Source: CATQHW01 sp965243545
Lineage (GTDB): Bacteria > Spirochaetota > Spirochaetia > SZUA-6 > Bin103
Assembly: GCA_965243545.1 (NCBI GenBank)
Contig: OZ251573.1
Span: 2,418,001 to 2,482,000, forward strand
DNA length: 64,000 nucleotides
Reading direction: 5' to 3'
A program made the position numbers and the translations under genes. Numbering within the stretch: the stretch's first letter is position 1; each line of letters begins with the position of its first letter. The notes beneath the pieces were generated by a model. It was not told the DNA's origin. It did not search any database and saw only the letters and a program-made list of their open reading frames with translations. Shown in pieces: positions 46,154-54,978 of the stretch.

Positions 46154-46920
46154 GCCGGCCGCCCCCCTGCCGCGGGCGCCGTCGCCAAAGGTCCGGACGC
46201 CGCCAAAGGCCCAGTCGCCATCGGCCCGGCCGGCGCGTATCCCGCGATCCGTTCGTCGCGGGTGATCTGTCCGTCCCGCAGGTAGATGGTGCGCTGGCTG
46301 TAGGCGGCTATGTCGGCGTCGTGCGTGACCAGGATGATGGTCGCGCCCGACCGGTTCAGGTCCGTCAGGAGCTGCATGATGTCGCGGCCGGTGGCCGAGT
46401 CGAGGTTGCCGGTCGGCTCGTCGGCGAACACCAGCGACGGGTCGTTGACCAGCGCGCGCGCGATGGCGACCCGTTGCCGCTGCCCGCCCGACATCTCGGT
46501 GGGGCGGTGGCGCGCGCGCTCCGCCAGACCGACGCGCTGCAGGGCGTCGGTGGCGCGGCGGCGGCGGTCGCGGCGTCCGAAGCCCGCGTAGATCATGGGC
46601 AGCTCCACGTTGCGCAACGCCGACATGCGCGGCAGCAGGTTGAACGTCTGGAAGATGAAGCCGATGCGGTCGTTGCGGACGCGCGCCAGATCGTGGTCGG
46701 ACATCGCCGATACGTCCGTTCCGGCCAGCTCATAGGTCCCGGAACTCGGCCGATCCAGGCAGCCGATGATGTTCATCAACGTCGACTTGCCGGACCCGGA
46801 CGGTCCCATGACCGCTACGAACTCGTGCTCTTCTATGAGCAGATCGATCCCGGCAAGGGCGGTGACCGTCACGTCGGCCCCCATCCGGTAGACCTTGGTG
46901 ATGCCGGTCAGCCGGATCAC
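46150..46920 (-). CDS. MacB/LolD-type ABC transporter ATPase
   Basis: A 256-residue ATPase of the MacB/LolD family. Walker A GPSGSGKST, Q-loop FIFQTFNLLP, signature MSGGQRQRVAIARAL, Walker B LVFADEPTGNLD, and switch THDADIAAY. The last 25 residues (AGYAPAGPMATGPLAAS) form an Ala/Gly/Pro-rich tail not usual in the family. GTG 46920 overlaps the adaptor protein's stop by 4 bp. It drives the two permeases that follow. Confidence 0.92.
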
Positions 46921-48353
46921 GACGGTGCGGCGGGCGCTGCTTCGGCCGGCTGGTCGGCGTCCGGGGATTCGTCCGCGGCGCCGGACTCAGGTTCGGCCGG
47001 CTCGCCTTCCGTATCCGGCGGCGGTCCCGGCGGCCCCGGCCCGTCCGGCCCCAGCCCCGGCCCTTCCGGGGCCACGGTCACCGACAGGCCGTCGCGCAGC
47101 AGCGCCAGATTGCCGACCACGACCAGCTCGCCGGGTTCGATGCCGTTGGTCGCCTCGACCTGCGTCGGCGTGGAGGCGCCGATGCGGACCTCGCGGCGCT
47201 CCAGCAGGAAGCGGCCGTCCTGCCCTTCGACCGGGCCGGCTACGAACGCGACGGTCGCGCCGCTCCGTTCCAGCAACGCGGCATACGGGACGACGGTGGC
47301 GTCCTGTTTCAGCTCGGCGTCGATGCGCGCGCGGCAGGAGGCGCCGGCCAGCAGGTTCGCGCCTTCCGGCAGGCTCCCTTCGTCCACGTCGACGTCGATG
47401 GTGATCAGCGGTACGGAGCCGCCCGTCTCCATGCTGGGCGGCACCAGGGTGATGATCCCGGACAGCTCCGCGTCGCGCAGCGTTTCGGTGGTGAGGAGCA
47501 CCTGCTGGCCGACGCGTATCTTGCCGATGTCGACTTCGTCGATCTGCACGCCGGCCATGATGTCGTCCAGGGTCGCCACCGTGGCGACGGCGCCGGCGGC
47601 GTGCGTGCGGTTGCCGAGCGTTGCCGCCAGCTTGGTCACGGTGCCGTCGAGCGGCGCCGTCACGGTCGACCGGCGCAGGTCTTCGGCGGCGTTCTCCGCC
47701 GCCAGCCGCGCCCGGATCACGGCCGGGTCGGCGGAGACGATCCCCGCGTCGCCGGCGCCGTCCATCGGCGGCTCGGCGTCGACCGGCAGGCCGGCCGTGC
47801 GATTCAGGTCGGTGCGGGCGGTCTGCAGCGCGTCGAACGCGTCCCGTTCGGCCTGCTCCGCGCGCGCCAGATCGTCGTCGGACACGGTGCCGCTGCGGTG
47901 CAGGGACCGGTTGCGCGACAAGGCGGCGACGCGGTCGTTCCAGGTCCGCTCCGACGACGTGATGGCGCCGCGCAGCTTGGCCAAGCTGTGAGCCAGACCG
48001 AGCTCCGTTTCATGCAACGACGCCTGCGCCTGCTCCAGCGCGTTCAGCAACGCGGTCTGCTCGAATTGGACCAGCGTCTGGCCGGCGGTGACCCGGTCGC
48101 CGACCCGGACCGGGATGGCGACCGCCCGGCCCCCCACGTCGTAGGTGACCTCGACGCTGCGCCGCGCCCGGAAGGTGCAGCTCCCGACGACGCGCGTCTG
48201 CAAGGTAGCGGTCACCGCCTCTTCGACCTCCACCCGGATGGCGTCGGCCAGCGGATCGCTGGCGAACAGGCGGGTGAGGGCGAAGGCGGCGACGATCAGC
48301 AGGACCACCGCGATTCCCATCAAGCGGAGCAGGCGGCCGGTTCGCCGCTTCAC
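46917..48353 (-). CDS. MacA/HlyD-type periplasmic adaptor protein
   Basis: A 478-residue membrane-fusion protein. One N-terminal anchor (LMGIAVVLLIVAAFALTRLF), a lipoyl half-motif (VGGRAVAIPVRVGDRVTAGQTLVQFE), a helical hairpin (about 105-210), the second lipoyl half (STVTAPLDGTVTKLAATLG), then beta-barrel and membrane-proximal domains. The C-terminal 45 residues are a Pro/Gly/Glu/Ala-rich tail (GPDGPGPPGPPP), atypical. It links the ABC exporter to the outer envelope, as MacA does to TolC. GTG 48353 start; its stop overlaps the ATPase start (GTGA). First gene of the four-gene export operon. Confidence 0.88.
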   Translation of the reverse strand: MKRRTGRLLRLMGIAVVLLIVAAFALTRLFASDPLADAIRVEVEEAVTATLQTRVVGSCTFRARRSVEVTYDVGGRAVAIPVRVGDRVTAGQTLVQFEQTALLNALEQAQASLHETELGLAHSLAKLRGAITSSERTWNDRVAALSRNRSLHRSGTVSDDDLARAEQAERDAFDALQTARTDLNRTAGLPVDAEPPMDGAGDAGIVSADPAVIRARLAAENAAEDLRRSTVTAPLDGTVTKLAATLGNRTHAAGAVATVATLDDIMAGVQIDEVDIGKIRVGQQVLLTTETLRDAELSGIITLVPPSMETGGSVPLITIDVDVDEGSLPEGANLLAGASCRARIDAELKQDATVVPYAALLERSGATVAFVAGPVEGQDGRFLLERREVRIGASTPTQVEATNGIEPGELVVVGNLALLRDGLSVTVAPEGPGLGPDGPGPPGPPPDTEGEPAEPESGAADESPDADQPAEAAPAAPS

Positions 48354-48401
48354 GCCCGAATCTCTTTCATGTTGTTGGACTCCTCATACCAGGCCGGACT
48401 C

Positions 48402-49205
48402 TCATGCCAGAATCGCCAGGCGGCCGCCGATCAAGCCGCCGACCAAGGCGTCGAGCGCCGCCCACACCGCGGCGATGCACGCGGTCTGCGCGATCGCGCG
48501 CCGCGCGGGAAGACGCATCAACACGGCCGCTCCGAACGCCAGCACCGCCAGCGCCCACAGCGCGAACGGATCGGACAGCAGCGCCGCGAAGCGGTCGACG
48601 ACTCCCGGCAGGTTCCACGCGGTCAGCGACGCCACGTCGAAGCGCGCCACGGTCAACTCCCGGTACTCGGCGACGGTGATGGCGTTGGCGGCCGACGCCG
48701 GGTCGGTCGCCAGGGTGAGCGCCCCGGACAGCAGCCGCCGCAGGGCGAGCGGCGCGAACGCCACGCCGACCAGCCGGATCGACGCGCGCGGCCGATCCGG
48801 AGCGGTCGGCTCCTCGCCGCCGAAGAACAGCGCAAGCACCATCAACGCCACCCAGGTGAGGCCGAGGGCGGCCAGCAGGGTGGCCGACGCCAGCATGACC
48901 CGAAACGTCTTTGCGGTGGGGGTTGACGGCGCGATCAGCCGGCCGTAGATGCGGGCCTGCTGTACCCGGATGTCCTCTTCCTCGGTGAACACCGCGTTGC
49001 GTTCGGCGGTCTGACGCGATTCGACCAGCGCGATCTCGCGGATCACCGGCGACCGGGAATGCCACAGGATCAGCACCTCGCCGGCGGCGACGGCGGCGAA
49101 CACCACCACCAGCAGCGCGAACATGGAGAACGTCGGCGTGTGGTCGGGGCGGAACGCCCGCCCCGGCCCGGTGGCCGCGCGCGCCAGCGCCGCGAGGAAC
49201 CGCAT
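48402..49205 (-). CDS. Polytopic membrane protein, Yip1-like, unknown function
   Basis: A 267-residue membrane protein with about five hydrophobic segments: FSMFALLVVVFAAVAAGEVLIL, TLLAALGLTWVALMVLALFF, VGVAFAPLALRRLLSGALTL, FALWALAVLAFGAAVLMRL and AQTACIAAVWAALDALVGG. The layout (a loop after helix 1 and a bundle of four helices) resembles Yip1/YIP1-like membrane proteins often encoded beside MacA/MacB operons. It lies 48 bp upstream of the adaptor gene on the same strand and is probably co-transcribed. Function is unknown. Confidence 0.65.
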   Translation of the reverse strand: MRFLAALARAATGPGRAFRPDHTPTFSMFALLVVVFAAVAAGEVLILWHSRSPVIREIALVESRQTAERNAVFTEEEDIRVQQARIYGRLIAPSTPTAKTFRVMLASATLLAALGLTWVALMVLALFFGGEEPTAPDRPRASIRLVGVAFAPLALRRLLSGALTLATDPASAANAITVAEYRELTVARFDVASLTAWNLPGVVDRFAALLSDPFALWALAVLAFGAAVLMRLPARRAIAQTACIAAVWAALDALVGGLIGGRLAILA

Positions 49206-49251
49206 GCCGTCATGTTATTACGCCGTAGGCCGGCTCGTCACCGGGTCAAGG

Positions 49252-49980
49252 CTACGCGTACGACACCCTGGGCTTGATCACCAGCTCGGTGATGCAGGCG
49301 CGGCCGGGCAGGGTGGCGGCCAGCAGCGCCGCGGCGGCGACGTCCTCCGGCTGCAGCATGGCCTGGCGCCGTTCGGCGCTGACCGGTTCCGGGCGCCGGT
49401 CCAGGATCGGCGTCTCCACTTCGCCGGGCAGGATGACCGTGCAGCGGATGCCGTTGCGGGACTCCTCGTCGTTGATCACCTGGGTCAGGCCGACCACGCC
49501 GTGCTTGGCGGCGCTGTAGGCGGCGCCGGCCAGGCTCGATCCCCACCGGCCGGCGGTGGACGCGATGTTGACGATGGTGCCGGCGCCAGCGGCGCGCATG
49601 GCCGGCAGCACGGCGCGGACGCCGTAGAAGACGCCCGACAGGTCGACCGCCACCGTCAGGTCCCAGTCGGGCAGGGAGACCTGCGCGACCGAGCGGGGAT
49701 TGGTGTTGATGCCGGCGTTGTTGACCAGAATCGAGGCGGGGCCGTGCGCCTGCGCCGCGTCCCGGACCGCGGCCTGCACGGCGTTCCAGTCCGCCACGTC
49801 GCAGGGACAGACCAGCACGCGCTCGGCGCCGAGCCGGCCGGCGACCCGGGCGAGCGGCTCGGCGCGCCGGCCGATCAACGTGACCGCGGCGCCCGCGCCG
49901 TGCAGGGCGGCGGCGATGGCGGCGCCGATGCCGGTTCCGGCGCCGGTAACGATTGCGGCGGCGCCGTCGAGGGCCGCCAT
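49252..49980 (-). CDS. Short-chain dehydrogenase/reductase
   Basis: A 242-residue classical SDR. Cofactor motif TGAGTGIGAAIAAAL (TGxxxGIG), NNAGINTNP, the catalytic Ser in VNIASTAGRWGS, Tyr-x-x-x-Lys in YSAAKHGVV, and a late VILPGEVETPIL loop. It is NAD(P)-dependent and reduces or oxidises an alcohol/ketone; the closest style is the 3-oxoacyl/sorbitol dehydrogenase group, substrate unknown. ATG 49980 is chosen (MAALDGAAAIVTGAG). It is divergent from the Cox11-like gene with about 50 bp between. Confidence 0.9.
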   Translation of the reverse strand: MAALDGAAAIVTGAGTGIGAAIAAALHGAGAAVTLIGRRAEPLARVAGRLGAERVLVCPCDVADWNAVQAAVRDAAQAHGPASILVNNAGINTNPRSVAQVSLPDWDLTVAVDLSGVFYGVRAVLPAMRAAGAGTIVNIASTAGRWGSSLAGAAYSAAKHGVVGLTQVINDEESRNGIRCTVILPGEVETPILDRRPEPVSAERRQAMLQPEDVAAAALLAATLPGRACITELVIKPRVSYA

Positions 49981-50032
49981 CACGATCTCCGTGCGGGGAG
50001 CGTACAGTGCTTCATTGCGGCGGCAGTGTAGA

Positions 50033-50977
50033 ATGCCGGACGCGCCGATGGGAAACCCGCCGAGGCCGCCCCTGCGGCGCGCCGCGTTCATCGTCCTGAC
50101 CGCCACCGCGGCGGTGGTCACCGCGGTGCTGGCGGCGGCGCTGGCGGCGCCCCCGTCCCCGGTGGAGGTGGCGGAACGGTTCCTGCGCGCCCGTTACGCG
50201 CGGCAGGCGGAGCGGCTGTACCGGCTCGCCTCGGCCGCCGACCGCGCCGAACGGACGCTGGATCAGTTCATCGCCCTCAACCCGCCGTACCCGGAGCCAT
50301 TCCGGCCCGCCGTCGAGGCATTGGCGGCCGCGATACGGTTCCTGTCCGCCGACACGGAGGTGGCAGGCGATCAGGCGTTCGTGACGCTCCGCGCGGCGCT
50401 CCCCAACTCCGCGGACCGCGATCTCGACTCGCTGCTGCGCGTGGCGCAGGCGGACCGCGCGTTCGACGGCACCGGCCCGGACGGCGGCGCTGAGCCGCCG
50501 CGGGACGCGGCGCGGCGCATCCGCGCCGACGCGCGCGCCGGACGCCTGCCGGTGGTCGAGGTGACCGAGTCGGTAGACCTGATCCGCGAAGGCGGCCGCT
50601 GGCGCGTGATCATGGGCTGGGACGCCGATCTGCCGGTGACGTTGCGCGCGGAGGTGGCCGGCGGCGCGCCGCTTGAGTTCACCATCCTGACCGAACCGGA
50701 ACTGCGCCTGCGGCCGGGCGAAACCGGGCGCGCCGCCTTCCTGGTGCGCAACACCGCCGATGAATCCCTGCGCGTGATGGCCGCGCACACCTACGCGCCG
50801 CCGGCCGCGCAACGCCACGTCGAGCTGATCGAGTGCTTCTGTTTCTTCGAGGAACGGCTCGACCCCGGCGAATCCCGCGAGCAGACGCTGGTGTTCCGGC
50901 TGAGCTGGGACCTGCCGGCCGCCATCGACGCGGTCGCCATCACCTACCGCTACGAACTGAGCGGCGCCGGCGGGTAG
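50033..50977 (+). CDS. Membrane-anchored NTF2-like / Cox11-CtaG-like copper protein
   Basis: A 314-residue protein. An N-terminal hydrophobic anchor (AAFIVLTATAAVVTAVLAAA, residues 17-36) is followed by an NTF2/DUF4878-like alpha+beta domain (about 42-200: VEVAERFLRARYARQAERLY ... EGGRWRVIMGWD). The C-terminal domain (about 205-314) matches Cox11/CtaG: GETGRAAFLVRN, YAPPAAQRHVELIECFCFFEE with Cys268-Phe-Cys270, the copper-binding CFCF motif, and LDPGESREQTLVFRLSWDLP. Cox11 delivers copper to cytochrome c oxidase CuB. Here the domain is fused to a different N-terminal domain, and no oxidase genes are adjacent. The combination is unusual; I infer a periplasmic copper-handling role. Confidence 0.8.
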   Translation: MPDAPMGNPPRPPLRRAAFIVLTATAAVVTAVLAAALAAPPSPVEVAERFLRARYARQAERLYRLASAADRAERTLDQFIALNPPYPEPFRPAVEALAAAIRFLSADTEVAGDQAFVTLRAALPNSADRDLDSLLRVAQADRAFDGTGPDGGAEPPRDAARRIRADARAGRLPVVEVTESVDLIREGGRWRVIMGWDADLPVTLRAEVAGGAPLEFTILTEPELRLRPGETGRAAFLVRNTADESLRVMAAHTYAPPAAQRHVELIECFCFFEERLDPGESREQTLVFRLSWDLPAAIDAVAITYRYELSGAGG

Positions 50978-51034
50978 CCCCGCCCGTTCGTCGAACGGGA
51001 CGTGGCGCGCGGCGGCCCGGTGCGGTGCCCGGCG

Positions 51035-52105
51035 CTACACCCGCACCGGCTGCCCGGTCCGCACCGATTCCATCGCCGCCTCGCTGATGACCGAACCGAA
51101 CGCGCCGTGGCGGCCGGGCGATCCGTTCTGCGCAACGCCGCGCGCCGCGTCGATCAGGTTTGCGGAGGGCGCCCCCGTCGGGTAGGTCTCATCGGCCGGC
51201 AGCGGTTCGTAGTCGGTGCGGCCGCCCGTGCCGTCCACGCTCAACGTCCCCGTCCATAGCTCCTGCTCCAGGACGCCGCCGGAACCGTGCGCGCGCAGCT
51301 CGTAGTGCATCTTGGCGGCGGTGGCCGCGCCGTTGGAGGCCAGGCTCACCAGCGTCCCGTCGTCGAGCACGATCACGATGGCGTCGTAGACGTCGACCGC
51401 GGCGCCGTCGTTCTCGAAGCGGGCGAACACCTCGACCGGCCGGCGCTCGGTGAGATAGCTGACGTAGGCGGCCGGGTGCGAGACCTGGGTGTATATCTGG
51501 CCGCCGCCGGCGATGGCCGGGTCGCTGTAGGACGTGCGTCCGGGGACCAGATAGGGCCGCCGGAGTTCGGTGCGCGCCTCGTCCTGGGCGGGCATGGCCC
51601 GGTCCCAATCGAGGCCGCGGTACAGGCCCTCGGTGGTGTTGGTGAACAGGATGGTGATCATCCGCACCGCGCCGATGCCGCCGGACTGCAGCACGCGGCG
51701 CGCCTCCTGACAGTGGCGGGTAAAGTGATAGGTGGCGCCCACCATCAGCTGCAAGCCCTTGGCGTCGGCCAGGGCGACCAGCTCGCGGCCTTCGCCGCCG
51801 CGGATCGTGAACGGCTTTTCGATCAGCACGTGCAGGCCGCGTTCGAGCGCCGCCTTGCCCTGCGCGTAGTGGAGCGCAGGCACCGAGCTGATCACCACCG
51901 CTTGCAGGCCGTCGATGGCCAGCACCTCCGCGGCGGTCGCGCAGGCGTGCGGCACCCCGAAGTCGCGGGCGATGCGCTCCGCCGTCTCTCTGTCCTTATG
52001 CTGGACCGCCGCCAGGTCGGCGTGGGGGTTGTCCCGCAAGGCCGGCACGTGAGCGGTCGTCCCCCACCAGCCGGCGCCGATCACCGCGCACTTCACTCGT
52101 TCCAT
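51035..52105 (-). CDS. Gfo/Idh/MocA family oxidoreductase (second)
   Basis: A 356-residue NAD(P)-dependent oxidoreductase. The Rossmann start is VKCAVIGAGWWGTTAHVPAL; the catalytic EKP is intact (VLIEKPFTI), unlike the first copy at 6 kb; LMVGATYHFTRHCQEA and a GGxIYTQVSHPAAYV region follow. The C-terminal domain is the usual beta-sheet dimerisation part. ATG 52105 starts just before the first strand; ATG 52117 is the alternative. It is divergent from the acetamidase/formamidase-like gene. Substrate is likely a sugar, polyol or acid derivative and cannot be assigned. Confidence 0.9.
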   Translation of the reverse strand: MERVKCAVIGAGWWGTTAHVPALRDNPHADLAAVQHKDRETAERIARDFGVPHACATAAEVLAIDGLQAVVISSVPALHYAQGKAALERGLHVLIEKPFTIRGGEGRELVALADAKGLQLMVGATYHFTRHCQEARRVLQSGGIGAVRMITILFTNTTEGLYRGLDWDRAMPAQDEARTELRRPYLVPGRTSYSDPAIAGGGQIYTQVSHPAAYVSYLTERRPVEVFARFENDGAAVDVYDAIVIVLDDGTLVSLASNGAATAAKMHYELRAHGSGGVLEQELWTGTLSVDGTGGRTDYEPLPADETYPTGAPSANLIDAARGVAQNGSPGRHGAFGSVISEAAMESVRTGQPVRV

Positions 52106-52175
52106 GCGCGCAAGCATAGGACCGCCGGGCGGCGCTGCTCAACCGCGCCGGCGCAAAGCTGCTATCGTAGGCGCC

Positions 52176-53102
52176 ATGCAGACGATCAGGCGGGAACAGG
52201 CGATGCGCTACGAGTTCGCGGCGGGCGAACCGCTCATCACGGTGGCGCCGGGGGAGAGCTTCCGGGTGGAGACCGAGGATGCCGGATCGGGGCTGGTCAC
52301 CGGCCCGGAGATGGCCGCCCGCATCCCGTCGCTGCCGCCGCGGCAGGCCACGCCGCCGAAGAGCAATCCGGTCGGCGGTCCGGTCGCCGTGGCCGGCGCG
52401 CAGCCGGGCGATCTGCTGGAGGTGGAGATCGAGTCGATCGACCTGCAGCCGACCGGCTACACCAGCTGGGGGCCGGACCGCACCAGGATCGGCGACGACT
52501 TCCGCTGGCCGGAGCTCAACCGGTGGACGGTGCGCGTGTTCGAGCACCGCGACGGCGGTACCTGGCTCGACGGCGAGCGGCTGTGGCCGACCCGGCCGAT
52601 GGTCGGCTGCATCGGCGTCGCCCCGGAGCGGGAGGCGCTCAACACCTCCACCGGCCAGACCATCTCCGGCGGCAACCTCGACTCGCGCGACGTGACCGTG
52701 GGGACGCGCGTGCAGATCAACGTTTACCACCCCGGCGCGCTGCTGTTCCTGGGCGACGTGCACGCCAGCCAGGCCGACACCGAGTACTACGGCACCGCCG
52801 ACGAGACGCGGGCGGTGGTGCAGGCGCGCTGCCGGGTGATCGCCGGCAAGCGCATCCCGTTCATCCGTCTGCTGAAGCGGGATTCGATCGTCGCCCTGCG
52901 CACCGGCGCGCCGCTGGCGGTGCTGGTCGACCAGGCGGTCGAGGACCTGATGCGTTGGCTGGTCGACGACTACGGCGTGAGCGCCGAACGGGCGTATCTG
53001 CACACCTGCGTCAACCCCGACTTCCGCATCAACGTCTACCAGTACACCTTGGGCCTGGCCACCGTGGGCGCCGAGCTGCCGGCCAGCTACCTGCCGTCAT
53101 GA
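52176..53102 (+). CDS. Acetamidase/formamidase family protein
   Basis: A 308-residue beta-rich hydrolase of the acetamidase/formamidase (FmdA/AmdA) family that releases ammonia from short amides. Landmarks: PVGGPVAVAGAQPGDLLEVEI, RPMVGCIGVAPE, GGNLDSRDVTVG, GALLFLGDVHASQADTEYYGT (the metal-binding region), and a late DYGVSAERAYL helix. Members usually act as zinc-dependent homomultimers. ATG 52176 is chosen. The last six bases overlap the end of the convergent AAA/PD-(D/E)XK gene. Confidence 0.88.
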   Translation: MQTIRREQAMRYEFAAGEPLITVAPGESFRVETEDAGSGLVTGPEMAARIPSLPPRQATPPKSNPVGGPVAVAGAQPGDLLEVEIESIDLQPTGYTSWGPDRTRIGDDFRWPELNRWTVRVFEHRDGGTWLDGERLWPTRPMVGCIGVAPEREALNTSTGQTISGGNLDSRDVTVGTRVQINVYHPGALLFLGDVHASQADTEYYGTADETRAVVQARCRVIAGKRIPFIRLLKRDSIVALRTGAPLAVLVDQAVEDLMRWLVDDYGVSAERAYLHTCVNPDFRINVYQYTLGLATVGAELPASYLPS

Positions 53103-54890
53103 CGCGGCGCCCGGCGCCGGGACGGCGGCCGCGTGCGCCAGTTCCCAGCCGCAGTACACCAGCGCCAGCCCCGTGAACTCCGAATCTGGGTGGCGTTGCG
53201 CCAGCCGGCCGTCCGCCAGATACCGGCGCACCTGTTCCTCCGCCGCGGCGGCCGTGGCCGCTACCCGCTCCTGCGTGGCGCCGCGGCGCAGGTACTTCAG
53301 CTCGATCACGTAGCCGTAGCGCATCCCCGGATAGCGCTCCGGGCGCGGCTCCAGCACCAAGTCCGCGTAACCCTTGGCCAACTCCATCTCCGGGTGCAGC
53401 ACGAAGTAGTTGGAGAAGCTCAGGTAGGCGGCCACGAAGCTCTGCACCATCTTCTCGCCCTGCAGGTAGTCGCGGACGCTGGTCTGTTCCGCAATCGCCG
53501 CACTGAGCCGCTCGATCACCGGCCGCCACTCGCCTTCGAGCGCCATCCGCTCTGTCAGCTGGCCGAACTCCACCAGGTCCAACCGGAACGCCCGGACGTC
53601 CCGGTAGGCGTCGCGCAGAAAGCCGTACAGCAGCCGCCGCACCGTCTGGTTGGGTATGGCCAGCTGCGGAGTCTCGGCGGTCACGCCGCGGATGCTCAGC
53701 AGGCCGAAGTAGTAGAGCAGCGACAGGAAGTTCTCCCGCTCGGGCAGCCGCGCCAACGGAAAGCTGCTCACGATCTCGCTGGCGGCCCGCCCTTCGGCGA
53801 TCACCTGGCGCAGCAGGTCGAAGTTGCCGTTCAGCTGCCGCTCGTTCATCTCCCGCTCCACGATGAGCAGATGGCGCAGCTTGCCGTAGTCGATGCGCAC
53901 GTTGTCGTCTATCAGGTTGCGCGGCCCGGGCTTGTTGGGGAGCGAGTGCTTGAGGTAGTAGAGCACCATGTCTGTGTTGTAGACGACGCCGCCGGCGTCT
54001 TCGGCGAAGCGGTATCCGTCGTACCACTCGCGCATGGTGTTGAGCGCGGCTTCCGGGTCCTGGTCGAACACGCCGAGGTTCCGGTAGATCCTCACCATGC
54101 GGCGGACCTCGTCCTCCGTGAAGCCGAGCAGCTCGTTGAACTCGGGGCGCAGGCTGAGATTGGAGCCGATGTTGAAGCCGCTGGTGACGTCGTCCATGGT
54201 GACCGGCGAGACGCCGGTGACGAACAGCCGCTCGATGCTGCCGTTCTCGGTGCCCGCCTTGAGGGCGGCGAAGAAGTTGCGGTAGAAGCCGCCGCCGTGG
54301 GTGAACGAGTGATAGGCGTCAGGCCCCTGATGCGCCAGGATGGTGTTGGCGAAGTTGTCGTACTCGTCGATCAGCACGTAGAGCGGAATGCCGCGGTCTT
54401 GCGCGCACTGGAACAACTCGTCGAGCTGGCCGGTGATCGACGGCTGTTCGATGATGACGCGCACCGTCTCCTCGTCGAACAGATCGCGGTTGCGGCGTAG
54501 CGCGTAGCGCAGGTGGCGTTTGCAGTACGCCTCGAACTCGATCTCCAAGGTCTGCGGAGCGTCCTTGAAGGCGGAGAAGTTGAACCGCAGCACGACGTAG
54601 CGGCTGCGGTTGGGGGTCGGTTCGGCGCCGATGGCGGTGCCGGCGAACACCGCGTCGAAGTCGCCGGACTCGGTGCGGGAGTAGTAGCTCTCCAGCAGCG
54701 ACAGCCAGCAGGTCTTGCCGAAGCGCCGGGGGCGGATGAGGAACGCGAACTGCTCGTGCTCCAGCGCGCGCAGGAAGCTGGTCTTGTCTATGTACAGACA
54801 ACCGTTGCGGCGGAGGCCCTTGAAGTAGGCGTTTCCGTAGGGAATGGGCGGAAACGGCGCACGGTCGGGGGGCGCAGCAGGTGCGGACAC
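53097..54890 (-). CDS. AAA-ATPase-like / PD-(D/E)XK nuclease protein, tandem copy 1
   Basis: A 597-residue protein of the AAA-ATPase_like plus PD-(D/E)XK (DUF1703-type) family. The ATPase starts at PIPYGNAYFKGLRRNGCLYIDKT; the P-loop is IRPRRFGKTCW (53-60), Walker B LYVLIDEYDNF. The C-terminal nuclease has GYADLVLEPR (Asp510) and YVIELKY (Glu530-Leu-Lys532), the expected catalytic set. These genes are often expanded in bacteria with unknown, perhaps mobile or defensive, function. The GTG start has AGGA seven bases upstream, as in its two neighbours. It is very similar to copy 2 along its length except for divergent patches near residues 100-165. Confidence 0.88.
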   Translation of the reverse strand: MSAPAAPPDRAPFPPIPYGNAYFKGLRRNGCLYIDKTSFLRALEHEQFAFLIRPRRFGKTCWLSLLESYYSRTESGDFDAVFAGTAIGAEPTPNRSRYVVLRFNFSAFKDAPQTLEIEFEAYCKRHLRYALRRNRDLFDEETVRVIIEQPSITGQLDELFQCAQDRGIPLYVLIDEYDNFANTILAHQGPDAYHSFTHGGGFYRNFFAALKAGTENGSIERLFVTGVSPVTMDDVTSGFNIGSNLSLRPEFNELLGFTEDEVRRMVRIYRNLGVFDQDPEAALNTMREWYDGYRFAEDAGGVVYNTDMVLYYLKHSLPNKPGPRNLIDDNVRIDYGKLRHLLIVEREMNERQLNGNFDLLRQVIAEGRAASEIVSSFPLARLPERENFLSLLYYFGLLSIRGVTAETPQLAIPNQTVRRLLYGFLRDAYRDVRAFRLDLVEFGQLTERMALEGEWRPVIERLSAAIAEQTSVRDYLQGEKMVQSFVAAYLSFSNYFVLHPEMELAKGYADLVLEPRPERYPGMRYGYVIELKYLRRGATQERVAATAAAAEEQVRRYLADGRLAQRHPDSEFTGLALVYCGWELAHAAAVPAPGAAS

Positions 54891-54905
54891 ATACGCATCC
54901 TAACA
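54891..54905 (-). promoter_or_regulatory. Conserved AGGA-N7-GTG translation start of the tandem family
   Basis: Upstream of copy 1 the minus strand reads AGGA, seven bases, then GTG TCC. The same spacing occurs before copy 2 (GTG at 56784) and copy 3 (GTG at 58148). This conserved geometry fixes all three starts, and rejects the longer GTG at 56805 for copy 2. Confidence 0.7.
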
Positions 54906-54945
54906 CGGTTCACTCACGGCGTTCGCGTCCGGCGTGGGTTGGCCC
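54901..54945. repeat. Inter-paralogue repeat, copy A
   Basis: A block of about 45 bp beginning TAACACGGTTCACTCACGGC and ending in GGCGTGGGTTGGCCCC. It lies between the end of copy 2 and the start of copy 1, and returns almost unchanged at 56800-56845 (one G-run difference). It marks the boundary of the duplicated unit. Confidence 0.85.
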
Positions 54946-54978
54946 CCTGACGGGAAGGAGGCCGGTCGCTGCCCGCGG

